64,000 nt of DNA from Salinicola avicenniae (GCF_023736115.1 NZ_JAKQZC010000002.1:248001-312000), one strand, 5' to 3'. Counted from the stretch's first letter, positions 25,604 to 34,953 are shown. A program made the numbers and translations. The notes: generated from the letters alone by a model not told the origin.

Positions 25604-26497
25604 CTTGACTACAAGCTTCTGGAAGCCCTGGCGGCGATCGTCGATCAGGGGGGATTCGAACGCGGAGCCCAGCAGCTCAACCTGACGCAGTCGGCGGTCA
25701 GCCAGCGCATCAAACTGCTGGAGGCACGGTTAGGCCAGCCGGTCGTGGTACGCACGCCGCGTCTGCTGCCGACTCCGCTGGGCCAGCGTCTGCTCAACCA
25801 TGCTCAGCAGGTCCGCCTGCTCGAGCACGACCTGCTGGATCAGATTCCCGCGCTCGGCGAAGGCACGCAGCGGCTCCGGCTGGCGATCAATGCCGACAGC
25901 CTGGCCACCTGGTGGGCGCCGACCATTGGCGAGTTCTGTCATCGCCGCGGCGTGCTGCTCGACCTGGTCGTCGACGATCAGGAGGTTGCCCTGCGACGTA
26001 TGCGGGACGGCGAAGTGGCCGGCTGCATCTGCGCAACCGCGCGCCCCGTGCAGGGCGCGCGGGCCCGTCCTTTGGGCACCATGCGATACCAGATCATGGC
26101 CAGCCCCGGTTTCGCCGAGCGGTATTTCCCTGAAGGGATCGACGAGGCCTCGCTGGGCCGCGCGCCGGCAATTCTCTATGGCCCCGACGACCGCCTTCAG
26201 CAACGCTATCTCGACGCCTACGGCTTCAAGGAGCCGTTCCCCCACCACCTGTGTCCGTCCTCGGAAGGCGTCCTGCACATGGCGCTCTCCGGCATAGGCT
26301 ACGCGCTGATCCCGGAAAGTCAGGGACAGCAGGCACGAGAGGCGGGCGACCTCGTCGAACTCGATCCAGCAAAGCCGATGGACGTGTCGCTTTACTGGCA
26401 CTACTGGCGTCACGGCGGCGAACTGCTGGATGCCCTGACCGCCCATCTGCTCGCGGCGAGCGACCACTGGCTGATGCCGCCCTCCGGCGCCGACTGA
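25601..26497 (+). CDS. argP: LysR-type regulator ArgP (LysG-like)
   Basis: 298 residues. The N-terminal winged helix MLDYKLLEALAAIVDQGGFE followed by RGAQQLNLTQSAVSQRIKLL is typical for ArgP/IciA, and the effector domain has INADSLATWWAP, which corresponds to the ligand loop of ArgP/LysG. It is expected to sense arginine/lysine and activate the divergent exporter gene. The ATG at 25601 aligns with the family start. The start codon sits within an inverted repeat, suggesting autoregulation. Confidence 0.93.
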   Translation: MLDYKLLEALAAIVDQGGFERGAQQLNLTQSAVSQRIKLLEARLGQPVVVRTPRLLPTPLGQRLLNHAQQVRLLEHDLLDQIPALGEGTQRLRLAINADSLATWWAPTIGEFCHRRGVLLDLVVDDQEVALRRMRDGEVAGCICATARPVQGARARPLGTMRYQIMASPGFAERYFPEGIDEASLGRAPAILYGPDDRLQQRYLDAYGFKEPFPHHLCPSSEGVLHMALSGIGYALIPESQGQQAREAGDLVELDPAKPMDVSLYWHYWRHGGELLDALTAHLLAASDHWLMPPSGAD

Positions 26498-26560
26498 ACT
26501 GTCGCGCCACGCCGACACGCGCGTCTCGGCGTGGCGACATTTACCTTTATTTCCAATGGC

Positions 26561-26588
26561 TTGCAGTTTTATTTCGACGATCTAGACT
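26561..26588 (+). promoter_or_regulatory. Candidate sigma-70 promoter of the lipoprotein gene
   Basis: TTGCAG (26561-26566), a 16-base spacer, then TAGACT (26583-26588), in an A/T-richer stretch about 85 bases upstream of the lipoprotein start. Confidence 0.4.
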
Positions 26589-26673
26589 AACAAGTATGTC
26601 AGCACGGCCGACGGAATGGATCGGGCTGATCGTCAGATATAGTTTGTGGAACACGACACACGGAGAGAGTGAC

Positions 26674-27054
26674 ATGATGCATAAGGCAACTCGCAACCCC
26701 GTCTGGATCGCCCTGGCCGGCGCCCTTGCCCTGAGCACGCTCGCCGGCTGCGCCAGCGACAGCAGCTCGATGGAGAAAGACAGCACCGATTACGTCGTGA
26801 CCGGTCTGGGCGACGATCAGGACGAAGCGCTGGAGAACGCCAAGGAGCGAGCGCTCGAACAGTGCGAAGCGGAAGATCGCGAAGAGTTCGTGATCGTCGA
26901 GCAGCAGATGCTGGGGCCAAACGACGATCCGCAGAAAGTCGCCGACGCCAACGACCAGCTTGAGGGAGCAACCGTCGACGAGGACACCGAGCTGCAGGCG
27001 GCAACCCAGGAAGGCGACGGCTACAAGGCGACCTGGACCATCCGCTGCCGTTAA
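26674..27054 (+). CDS. Small acidic lipoprotein of unknown function
   Basis: 126 residues. A basic N-terminus and hydrophobic stretch end in the lipobox LAGC with the lipidated Cys at residue 26. The mature part is acidic (many Asp/Glu) and has two further Cys (in LEQCEAEDRE and the C-terminal TIRCR) that could form a disulfide. The residue after Cys is Ala, so outer-membrane sorting is expected. Ribosome site GGAGAG seven bases before ATG 26674; a second ATG follows directly. No family name recognised. It stands as its own unit with a promoter-like sequence and a terminator. Confidence 0.85.
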   Translation: MMHKATRNPVWIALAGALALSTLAGCASDSSSMEKDSTDYVVTGLGDDQDEALENAKERALEQCEAEDREEFVIVEQQMLGPNDDPQKVADANDQLEGATVDEDTELQAATQEGDGYKATWTIRCR

Positions 27055-27093
27055 GGCACGCTTGGTTCTCGCCAAGGACGCAACGCCGATATG

Positions 27094-27126
27094 CTGCCCG
27101 CGACTCGCTCGCGGGCAGTGTCGTTT
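27094..27126 (+). terminator. Rho-independent terminator after the lipoprotein gene
   Basis: Perfect 10-bp stem CTGCCCGCGA (27094-27103) with TCGCGGGCAG (27109-27118), five-base loop, followed by TGTCGTTTT. Confidence 0.8.
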
Positions 27127-27142
27127 TCGCCCCCTGACGCGT

Positions 27143-27448
27143 TCAATCGATCGCTCGACGACGTGACACGCTGTCGACCTTGTCTGACATTCGCTGATCG
27201 CGGTCAGTCCGCGTGCCCATCTTCAGCGTCGTAGTAATGCGGGGCGCGCCCATCTCGTGCACCTCTTCATGGCAGGCCTTCACCACTGCCATCACCTCGT
27301 CCCAAGGCCCCTCGATATTGGTCCCGTAGGCATGCATACGATGCTCGAGCCCCGAAGCCTCGATCACTTCCTGACACCGTGCCACATACGTCGATACCGA
27401 CACCCCGACGCCCAGCGGCACGACACAAAGATCCACGATCACGTGCAT
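27143..27448 (-). CDS. MTH1187-family thiamine-binding protein (YqgV/DUF77)
   Basis: 101 residues from ATG 27448 (GGGAGACAGG upstream), rather than the longer frame starting at 27532. MHVIVDLCVVPLGVGVSVST, then HRMHAYGTNIEGPWDEVMAV and the KACHEEVHEMGAPRI helix are characteristic of the ferredoxin-like DUF77 fold, members of which bind thiamine or its pyrimidine and form tetramers. No transport or thiamine genes are adjacent. Function beyond thiamine binding is not established. Confidence 0.88.
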   Translation of the reverse strand: MHVIVDLCVVPLGVGVSVSTYVARCQEVIEASGLEHRMHAYGTNIEGPWDEVMAVVKACHEEVHEMGAPRITTTLKMGTRTDRDQRMSDKVDSVSRRRAID

Positions 27449-27807
27449 TCGACCTGTCTCCCGATAACGGTGTGTGCCCCCAGTCAACCTCACCCCCTCG
27501 CCGCTGTCGATTTCGCCACGCAAAAATAGCAAGTCCGTCTAGACTATTGGACGCATAGCGGGCGTCTTCTTGACGGCGAACCCGTTAGCACGCAATCTAA
27601 AAGCGCAACTTCCAACAATCAGAGAACAGGGATCGTGGCGCCACGCTTCCACCGCATGGCTTCATCACTCGCGTCGCCGACGCGTGAAAAATGACCGCAA
27701 ATCACGTCATCGCGGCCGAGTCCGCATATCACAGGTTGTTTTTCGCCAGCTAGGGGACGGTGTCAACGCGGTCAGGGAGCGTCAAGCGCCCTCGGCTAGG
27801 AAGAACC
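27449..27807. other. Intergenic region upstream of cfa
   Basis: About 360 bases between the divergent thiamine-binding gene and cfa. It is less G/C-rich than its surroundings, contains GTCTAGAC near 27535 and CGTGGCGCCACG near 27636, and ends with AGGAAGAACC before the cfa ATG. An 82-codon plus-strand frame lies here but has no ribosome site or recognisable family features. Promoters for both genes are expected, but I cannot place them with confidence. Confidence 0.4.
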
Positions 27808-28959
27808 ATGACCAGTAACGCTCCGATCGCCCCCGTCGCGCTCCCCGACACGCGCGCTCGTCAAACTATCGAGAACCTGCTCGAAGGATCCGGTGTCACG
27901 CTTAACGGCAGCCAGCCATGGGATATCCGCGTTCGTCACCCCGATCTTTTTACACGCATTCTCCGCCAGGGTTCCATCGGCTTCGGCGAAGCCTACATGG
28001 ATGGCTGGTGGGAATGCGATCGCATCGACGAGATGATCCACCGCCTGCTGCGTCACGGACTTGGCGGTGCCGCCCATACCACCACAGAGCGAATCATCTA
28101 CAAGCTGCAATCGAGCGTCATGAATCTGCAGAGCAAGGCTCGCGCCTACATCGTTGGCAAGGAACACTACGATTTCGGCAACGACCTGTTCACGCGCATG
28201 CTCGACGAAACCATGTGCTACTCCTGTGGCTACTGGAAAGAGGCCACGACCCTGCACGAAGCGCAGAAGGCCAAGCTCGACCTCGCCTGTCGCAAGCTCG
28301 GTCTGAAACCCGGCATGAAAGTGCTCGACATCGGCTGCGGCTGGGCCAGCTTCGCCGAACACGCCGCGCGCCACTATGGCGTGGAGGTGACCGGCATCAC
28401 CATTTCGGAAGAACAGGCCAAGTTCGGTCGCGAGCGCTGCGCCGGCCTGCCGGTAGAGATCATTCTCGAGGATTACCGGGAGCTGAGTGGCGAGTTCGAT
28501 CGTATCGTCTCGATCGGCATGTTCGAGCATGTCGGCCAGCGCAACTACGGTACCTACTTCGATACCGTCGAACGTCTGCTCAAGCCGGGGGGCCTGTTCG
28601 TGCTGCACACCATCGGCTCTAACTCCAACGAAGTCAGTGTCGACCCCTGGATCAACAAGTACATCTTCCCCAACGGTATCCTGCCTTCCGTGCAACAGAT
28701 CGCCGAAGCCGCGGAGGACAAGCTGGTCATGGAGGACTGGCAGAACTTCGGTCCCGACTACGACACCACGCTGATGGCCTGGCAGGACAATCTGCTCGCC
28801 CGCTGGCACGAGATCGCCGACAACTACAGCGAGCGCGTCAAGCGCATGTTCCTCTACTATCTGGGGTCCTGCGCCGGCGCCTTCCGGGCTCGCGACATTC
28901 AGCTGTGGCAGGTCGTGTTTTCCCAGAACCGTGCCGGGCGCTACGACTCCCCGCGCTGA
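27808..28959 (+). CDS. cfa: Cyclopropane-fatty-acyl-phospholipid synthase
   Basis: 383 residues, nearly the length of E. coli Cfa (382). Start at ATG 27808 behind AGGAAG. Converts cis-unsaturated acyl chains of membrane phospholipids to cyclopropane forms using SAM. N-terminal lipid-binding part with GFGEAYMDGWWECDRIDE; catalytic part with YDFGNDLFTRMLDETMCYSC, SAM-binding VLDIGCGWASFAEHAA, and FEHVGQRNYGTYF. C-terminal QLWQVVFSQ is also conserved. A long hairpin follows the gene. Cyclopropanation supports tolerance to acid, salt and stationary phase. Confidence 0.95.
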   Translation: MTSNAPIAPVALPDTRARQTIENLLEGSGVTLNGSQPWDIRVRHPDLFTRILRQGSIGFGEAYMDGWWECDRIDEMIHRLLRHGLGGAAHTTTERIIYKLQSSVMNLQSKARAYIVGKEHYDFGNDLFTRMLDETMCYSCGYWKEATTLHEAQKAKLDLACRKLGLKPGMKVLDIGCGWASFAEHAARHYGVEVTGITISEEQAKFGRERCAGLPVEIILEDYRELSGEFDRIVSIGMFEHVGQRNYGTYFDTVERLLKPGGLFVLHTIGSNSNEVSVDPWINKYIFPNGILPSVQQIAEAAEDKLVMEDWQNFGPDYDTTLMAWQDNLLARWHEIADNYSERVKRMFLYYLGSCAGAFRARDIQLWQVVFSQNRAGRYDSPR

Positions 28960-28983
28960 CCGGGTGCCGACAGCCCGTAACGC

Positions 28984-29014
28984 GACGGGGCCCGCGCTTG
29001 GCGCGGGCCCCGTC
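28984..29014. terminator. Strong hairpin between cfa and the SMC operon
   Basis: Perfect 14-bp stem GACGGGGCCCGCGC (28984-28997) with GCGCGGGCCCCGTC (29001-29014) and a three-base loop. There is no U run, so it may be a weak terminator or an mRNA end-protecting structure for convergent cfa and the SMC operon. Confidence 0.6.
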
Positions 29015-29098
29015 TGCCATCTCGGCGAGCCGCGTCAGCTCGATGGCCACCTTCATGTCGAGGACCCCTTCATATCGAGGGTCCCTTCATGCCATGGC

Positions 29099-32000
29099 TC
29101 AGTTCACCGGCGCCTCGGTGACGTGAATTCCGAACAGGCTCGCCTCGCCGACGCCACGCCCGGTCTCCTCTGGGTCGATCTGACGCCCCTCGCGCACGAT
29201 GACATGACCGCCCTGCCCCTGCTGGCCGCCGATCACGCTGCCGACCAGATAGGTGGGAAAGATGCTCGGATCATTCTCGTAGTTAGGGTTGTGAATCAGG
29301 CCGATCATCTGGAAGCGCCCGCGCGTGTTGCGCAGCGACTCCAGCGAATCCTGAATCAGACGACGATGCGACAACTTCGAGAAGAGCCCGTCGAGCAGAA
29401 TGACGCTCTCGCGACTGGCCCTGGCACGGCGCTTGTGATGGCCCGGCAGCTCCCGTAGTTCGCGCTCGATCGCAAACTCGGAGAGCTTGACCAGCCACAT
29501 CAGCGATACCGCCTCGCGCTGCCCTTCCGACATGTCCTCGTTGAGCGAGAAGAGTCGCCCGTGCGGACGAATGGCATCGTGCTTGATCCGAATACTGACG
29601 TCGCGGAACAGGCCCCGATAGATACGCCGGCGAATCTGCCGCGTCAGCTCGTCATCGCGGCTGCCCCGGGCCTGCGCTCCGTCGCCGGACTGCTCCAGGC
29701 GGCGACGCTGCACGGCCAGATGCGCGTCGATATCCGCCAGCAGTTGCTGGATCAGCTCGCGTACCGCCTCGTCGGCGATCAGCGCCGCCTTGACCTCGAA
29801 ATAGGCGCCGCCGTCGCTGGCACGCTGCGCGACGCGACGGAGGATCTCGAGATTGCCCGCGGCATCGATAATGATCGAGCTGAGACGCTCGACCAGCGTG
29901 TCCTCAATCTGTTCGCGCGAAGTATGCAAACGCACCACGCGACCACGGTGCTCATCGAGCTGGCTCTGCAACTGCTGATGCAGCGCACGCAGCGAGGCCA
30001 GCGCTTCGTGGCTGACACCTTCCAGCGTGCCCAGGCGCGCGCGTTCCGACTCATTAAACAGCCGGCTATCGCTGGCGGCTTCCAGCGATAACCCGAGCGC
30101 CCGCTCGCGAGCGACGACATCGCGGGACTGACGCTCGCGGTTACGCGCACGCTCGCCCAGGTTGAGCCCGCCGAGCCCCTCCAGCAACGTCTGCTGGCAG
30201 GTTTCGAAAGCGTCGGCGTCGAACGCCTCGGGCGCTTCGGGGTCGAGCGGTGCCGCCAACCAACGGCGCCAGTGGTCGAGTGCATCGTCGAAGCGGGCCG
30301 CGTCGGCATCGCCAACTGGCCAGGCCGCCTCGGCGTCGGCCAAGGCACGACCGGCCCAGCCTTCGGGCAGTTGCCTGAGCACTTCAAGCCACGCCACCGC
30401 AAGCTGGTCGGTCACGCCTAGCGACTGCTGGTGGCGCGCCAAACGCGTCTCCACCGTGTCCTGCTCGCGACCGTTGCGCTTGCGTTTCTCGCGAGTCTCC
30501 TTGAGGGCCTGCTTCAGACGGCCGATATCGCGTTCGAGCGTTCGATTGCCGCCCTTCTCATCGCGGACCTGCAGGAAAGCGCGAATGCGCGCGAAGTCGA
30601 AGTCGGCGCGTCTGCTGGCTTGCGCCAGTGCACTTTCCAGCTCGGCCTCTCGGGCCTCCGCCTCGCGCATGAAGTCCAGGCCACCCTCGGCGACGAAAGC
30701 CGCCAGACGGCGCAGCCGCTCGCGCTCGCCGTCAGCAAATAGCCCAGCAAGCTGCCCACGGCACTCGTCGCGACGCGAGTCGAGCGCCTCTCGCTGCAAT
30801 GTCAGCTCGGCCAGCTGCTCGTCGAGTTCAGCGCAGGTCTCACTCAATGTCGCCAGTTGGGTATCGATCTCGCCCAGGCGTTCGACCCCACCCGCCGCGG
30901 CAAAGCGCTCGGCGGCCAGCCACAGATCGCCATGCGTCTCGAGCGCCTGCGCGGCCTGTTCGCGCTGGGGCCCGAGGATCTCGAACCGCTCGAGGGCCGA
31001 TTCGACCGCCTCGCGCGCGGCGTCAAGGGCTGCCTCGCCGCCCGCTTCCAGAAAGCGCTGATAATCATCGATCAACTTCAGCGCGGCTTCCTCGAGACGC
31101 GGTGCCAGCTCAGCCTGCGCCGCCTCGACGCTGGCCCGCTGCTCGGCAAGCGTGGCCAGGTGACGCTCCGCCTCCTGGTCTAGCGCCTCCTGAGCGCGCA
31201 GCGCCAGATGGAAGCGTTCGCCGTGCGGATCCAACCTACCGATCTCTTCAGCCAGCGCTTGCTGACGCTGACGGTCGATCTCCAGACGCTGCTGGGTCTC
31301 TTCTCGCAGCGCCGTCAGGTAGGCCGGATCGAGCGCCGCCTTGACCGCCAGTGTCTCGACGCCCTGCACCGCGCCGAGCGGCAAACCACCCTGGGAAAGC
31401 GTCCGGCGCAGGCGCGACAGTTCCAGTACAGGCACACCGCAACCGGCATCGATCAGGCACTGCGCGGCCTCCCTTGCGGCCGCTTCGCCCTCGATTACCG
31501 GCGCGAAGAGCTGGCCTGACGCCTGCGCCAGCCAGGCGCGACGCTGCTCGGCCTCACCCTCGAAGCCGGCGATCACTTCGTGCAGCGGACGAAACGCCAG
31601 CTCGCGCGTCTCCAGCAACTGCTGGGCTTCGGTCTCGGCCGCCAGCCGCGCTAGCGGATCGCCGCTCAGGCTCTCGAGATAGCCTTCGCGTGCCTCGATC
31701 GCCTCGGCCAGGGTCTCCTGCTCGCGCAACAGGCGTGGATAGCGGCTCTTGGCATCCTTGAGCCAATCCGCGGGCGCGATGTCGCTGGCCTCGCGGAACG
31801 TGGCCAGCGACGCCACCAGCGTCTCCAACTGCTGCGCCGCCTGATCGATTCGATAGCGTTCATCCTGTTTCTCGCGAGACTGCCGATAGAGCGTGTCCCG
31901 CAGATGCACCGGCGAGTCCTCGCCGTGCCACTGCCGGTAGCGTTCGGCGGAGTCCTTGAGCGGCTCCAGGCGCTCGCGCTGCGACTGGGCATCCTGCTGC

Positions 32001-33991
32001 GCCCGACGCGCGTCCGCCAGCGCCTGCTCGAGTTCGGCCAGCGCGCTCTTGCGCGCGCTCCAGAACCCCACCGGCGTGTCATCCGGCCACTGTTCGGCAA
32101 AGCGCTGCCAGGCCTCGCGCCCGGCCGCCAGCGGCGCGAGTTCCCCCTCGAGCCGCTGGCGCTGCTCGCGGCGCTGCTGCAAGGTGCCGCGTACTGTCTC
32201 GCGCTGACCGTTGAGATCGGCGGCCTCGGCATCCTGTTCGGCTAGCTGCGCCTCGAGCGTCTCCTGACGTTCGAGCTTCATTTCCAGCAGCATCTCCGGC
32301 GAGGTGTCCGGGTTCGCCTCGACGAAGGCGGCGTGCCACTCGGCCGGCTGCTTGAGCTCACCCATCCGTCCCAGATGCGCGGCGTGTGCACGGCGCGCAT
32401 CCGCCAGCGCCGCCTGTGTCGCCTCGCGGGTCGCTTCCGGCGCTTCCAGCTCCGCCTCGCTGAAGAGCCCTTCCGCCAGTGCCTGCGTGTAGACGCTCTG
32501 ATTGTCGATAAAGTCACGCTGCCGCGACTCGAGTTGTTCCCGCTCCTGCTCGAGGCGCTCGACGTCCTCGTCGAGCTGCTCGGCGTCCAGGCGCAGCGAG
32601 CGACGATATTCACGATCGGCGATCACCTCCTCGCGGAAGCGGTTGCCATCCAGCCCTTCGAATGCCTCCGCGGCCTCGTCGAGCTGTCCCAGCGCGCGAT
32701 AGCGCGCGGCATCGTCGTTGAAGGCGTGGCTATCGGCCAGCCAGGCGCGGGCGGCATCAAACGCGACATGCCCGACATCGCGCGCGCTCAGCCAGGCGGC
32801 GTCGGGCAGATGCACGAGGCGCCGATGCGTATCGACCCGTGCCCCGCGCTCGGAAAGCGCCAGCCGGACGTTGCGTTCGGACTGTCGGGTCAGGCGCGCC
32901 AGAAGCCAGGTGGAGACCCGCGGCCGCTCGGTGTCGCCAATCCCCCAGGCGAATCCGGCAACGAGGTCCGCGATACCCGCCTCGAGCTCGTGCCGTTCGC
33001 CGCCCGGCAGACCGGGCAGCGGCGCCAGTGCCTGGCCGCCTAGCAACCGCTCGGCATCCTGCAAAGAGGCATCCAGGTCGGCCAGTTGGCGCCGTGACTC
33101 GAGCAGACTCTCGCCTTCCTCATTGAGTTGGGCCAGACGCTCGACCTTGTCGTCGGCGCGCTGCTGGTCGTTTTCCGCCTCGGCCAGGCGATGCCGCAGT
33201 TCGGTGATTCGCGTCCCGGAGTTGAGGATGACATCCTCGATCAACTCCTCTTCTTCGTCGGTCTCGCCCCGGGTGGCCCCGGAAAGAATCTGCGGCGCCA
33301 GTACCTCGTAGAAGAACGCCTGATCGGCCTTCTCACCCGCGCGCGGCTTGATCGCGTTGAAGATCTGGCTCTTGTCGGCGCCCCCCTCTTTCTGGAAGGC
33401 CGCCAGCTGGGCCAGCTCGCGGCGAGAGATGTGGCTCCCCACCGCCTCGAGCCACTCTTCTCGATTGGAAGCGCGAGTGACGCCGTGCGCGCGCATCGCA
33501 CTCTGCACGTCGGCGTTGGCGTAGAGCGCCAGCTTGCCGTCGCGGGTAATGTGATGCACCGGCACGTCACCCAGCTTTCCGGCGTAGTGATAGAACACCA
33601 GCCCACTGCCGTCGCTGTATCCGTACAGGCCGAAGACAAAGGTCTCGCCGGCGACTTCCTCCCCGGCCACCGCCAGCATGTCATCCTGCTGGGCGTCTCC
33701 CCCTTGGGCTCGGAACTCGACGCGCAGATGGGTCCAGCTGCGGGCCTCGCCGTTGACCTTGCTCGGCGAGCACTTGCGCCGGGTGCGCGTCAGCAGCTGA
33801 CGATCGCGGGAGAGCAGGCCGATCAGCGCCTCCGCCATGGTGGTCTTGCCGAAGCCGTTCTCCATGCTGATGGCGCTGGACTGACCGCGCAGATCGAGCA
33901 GCAAGTGACGCATCTTGGCTTCCCACGGCGAGGCGATATCGCCGTGCTTGTTGAGCAGGTTGGCGATCTCGATGCGATTGATGACGCTCAC
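29099..33991 (-). CDS. Giant MukB/MksB-like SMC ATPase (1630 aa)
   Basis: Third gene of an F-E-B operon. Head 1 has a Walker A NGFGKTT at 45-51 within SSAISMENGFGKTTMAEALI. It is followed by a short coil, an extra globular segment at about 325-440 (APLPGLPGGERHEL onward), long Gln/Glu/Arg coiled coils, a hinge-like globular part at about 835-900 near the centre, a second coil, and head 2. Head 2 has a signature motif MSEGQREAVSLMWLVKL (from residue 1487), Walker B VILLDGLFSKLS (Asp1534) and MIGLIHNPNYEND. The Walker B Asp is followed by Gly1535, where SMC proteins have the catalytic Glu. It is longer than E. coli MukB (1486) and much longer than Pseudomonas MksB. It overlaps mksE-like by four bases. 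Probably a chromosome-organising or plasmid-defence condensin; exact subfamily unknown. Confidence 0.82.
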   Translation of the reverse strand: MSVINRIEIANLLNKHGDIASPWEAKMRHLLLDLRGQSSAISMENGFGKTTMAEALIGLLSRDRQLLTRTRRKCSPSKVNGEARSWTHLRVEFRAQGGDAQQDDMLAVAGEEVAGETFVFGLYGYSDGSGLVFYHYAGKLGDVPVHHITRDGKLALYANADVQSAMRAHGVTRASNREEWLEAVGSHISRRELAQLAAFQKEGGADKSQIFNAIKPRAGEKADQAFFYEVLAPQILSGATRGETDEEEELIEDVILNSGTRITELRHRLAEAENDQQRADDKVERLAQLNEEGESLLESRRQLADLDASLQDAERLLGGQALAPLPGLPGGERHELEAGIADLVAGFAWGIGDTERPRVSTWLLARLTRQSERNVRLALSERGARVDTHRRLVHLPDAAWLSARDVGHVAFDAARAWLADSHAFNDDAARYRALGQLDEAAEAFEGLDGNRFREEVIADREYRRSLRLDAEQLDEDVERLEQEREQLESRQRDFIDNQSVYTQALAEGLFSEAELEAPEATREATQAALADARRAHAAHLGRMGELKQPAEWHAAFVEANPDTSPEMLLEMKLERQETLEAQLAEQDAEAADLNGQRETVRGTLQQRREQRQRLEGELAPLAAGREAWQRFAEQWPDDTPVGFWSARKSALAELEQALADARRAQQDAQSQRERLEPLKDSAERYRQWHGEDSPVHLRDTLYRQSREKQDERYRIDQAAQQLETLVASLATFREASDIAPADWLKDAKSRYPRLLREQETLAEAIEAREGYLESLSGDPLARLAAETEAQQLLETRELAFRPLHEVIAGFEGEAEQRRAWLAQASGQLFAPVIEGEAAAREAAQCLIDAGCGVPVLELSRLRRTLSQGGLPLGAVQGVETLAVKAALDPAYLTALREETQQRLEIDRQRQQALAEEIGRLDPHGERFHLALRAQEALDQEAERHLATLAEQRASVEAAQAELAPRLEEAALKLIDDYQRFLEAGGEAALDAAREAVESALERFEILGPQREQAAQALETHGDLWLAAERFAAAGGVERLGEIDTQLATLSETCAELDEQLAELTLQREALDSRRDECRGQLAGLFADGERERLRRLAAFVAEGGLDFMREAEAREAELESALAQASRRADFDFARIRAFLQVRDEKGGNRTLERDIGRLKQALKETREKRKRNGREQDTVETRLARHQQSLGVTDQLAVAWLEVLRQLPEGWAGRALADAEAAWPVGDADAARFDDALDHWRRWLAAPLDPEAPEAFDADAFETCQQTLLEGLGGLNLGERARNRERQSRDVVARERALGLSLEAASDSRLFNESERARLGTLEGVSHEALASLRALHQQLQSQLDEHRGRVVRLHTSREQIEDTLVERLSSIIIDAAGNLEILRRVAQRASDGGAYFEVKAALIADEAVRELIQQLLADIDAHLAVQRRRLEQSGDGAQARGSRDDELTRQIRRRIYRGLFRDVSIRIKHDAIRPHGRLFSLNEDMSEGQREAVSLMWLVKLSEFAIERELRELPGHHKRRARASRESVILLDGLFSKLSHRRLIQDSLESLRNTRGRFQMIGLIHNPNYENDPSIFPTYLVGSVIGGQQGQGGHVIVREGRQIDPEETGRGVGEASLFGIHVTEAPVN

Positions 33992-34950
33992 CGGCGTTCC
34001 TCCTCGGCGTTTGACTCAGGGGCTGAGCTATCCGGCGCAGCCGGTGCTGGTGCCGGGTCGGCGTCGAACCTGTCGGCGGCGTGAGGCTCGGTCGCCCCCC
34101 GTTCGGCCTGATCGCTTTCAAGGTCGGCCGCTGCGGCGGACTCGATCGCGCCCTCTTCGGTCGCGTCGCCTTCGGTCGCGCTGTCCAACGACACCGTCGG
34201 ATCACGCTCGCCCGAGGTCAGCTCGGCCAGGTGCGAAAGATGGTGAACCCCGATCTGTTCCGCTTCCAGCGACCCCAGCAGGGTCTGCTGCCAGATCTCT
34301 TCGTCGCCGGATTCGCGCACGGCTTCGAGATGGCCTGCGCGGACGAGCAGATCGACGAACGCCTTGACGCGACGCGGAATATCTTCGCCGCGCTCGTCGA
34401 GCAGCACGCGGCTGTTCTCCGGCGCCCGCTCTCCCAGGCCACGCAGCGTCTCCAGCTGATCTCGGACCAGTTCGACCAGTTCGCGAGTGACGAAGGTCGC
34501 TTCCTGATAGCGGCTGACATCGGAGAGCGCACGGTTGAGCCGCGTGTAGAGCAGCGTATGCAGCAGAAGCCACAGCTGTAGATACCAGAGCGCGAGTTCG
34601 GCACGGCTCTCCTGGCGCAGCTTGAGCGCTTCGAAAACCGGTTCGCGGGTGTAGAGCGGCGGCTGCTCCAGCTCCGGATCCGGCAGCAGTGCGAAGAAGC
34701 GCGATCCGGGTGCAATACCCGGGTAGTCGCCCGCCTCGAACACCTTGAGCCGCAGCCCCTGACCAGCGAGAAAGTCACGCAATGCCTCGCGTTCGTTCTC
34801 CTGGGCATCGTCGATCAACGCGCAGACATCGCGCTCGGAGAGCTGCCCATCGCGAGCAGAACGCCGCTTGCGGCCGCCGCTTGGGACGCGTTCCGCCGTG
34901 CGATAGCGCAGCAGGTAGGCGACCACCTCGCCCATTTCCATCATGTTCAT
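33988..34950 (-). CDS. MukE/MksE/JetB-like condensin subunit
   Basis: 320 residues. A helical, probably winged-helix region (about 1-230) starts with MNMMEMGEVVAYLLRYRTAE and holds LALWYLQLWLLLHTLLYTRL and FVTRELVELVRDQLETLRGL. It is followed by about 85 residues of low-complexity Ala/Asp/Glu/Pro tail, which looks disordered. Position between the kleisin-like and SMC-like genes, with a three-base gap upstream and four-base overlap downstream, identifies it as the KITE-type partner even though similarity is weak. MukE is 234 and JetB about 200-250 residues, so the tail accounts for the excess. Ribosome site AGGA ten bases upstream of ATG 34950. Confidence 0.72.
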   Translation of the reverse strand: MNMMEMGEVVAYLLRYRTAERVPSGGRKRRSARDGQLSERDVCALIDDAQENEREALRDFLAGQGLRLKVFEAGDYPGIAPGSRFFALLPDPELEQPPLYTREPVFEALKLRQESRAELALWYLQLWLLLHTLLYTRLNRALSDVSRYQEATFVTRELVELVRDQLETLRGLGERAPENSRVLLDERGEDIPRRVKAFVDLLVRAGHLEAVRESGDEEIWQQTLLGSLEAEQIGVHHLSHLAELTSGERDPTVSLDSATEGDATEEGAIESAAAADLESDQAERGATEPHAADRFDADPAPAPAAPDSSAPESNAEEERR

Positions 34951-34953
34951 CGG

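Noticed and set aside
27570-27818. 82-codon frame in front of cfa
   Set aside because: No ribosome site, no recognisable features, and its end overlaps the cfa start; more likely promoter/leader DNA.
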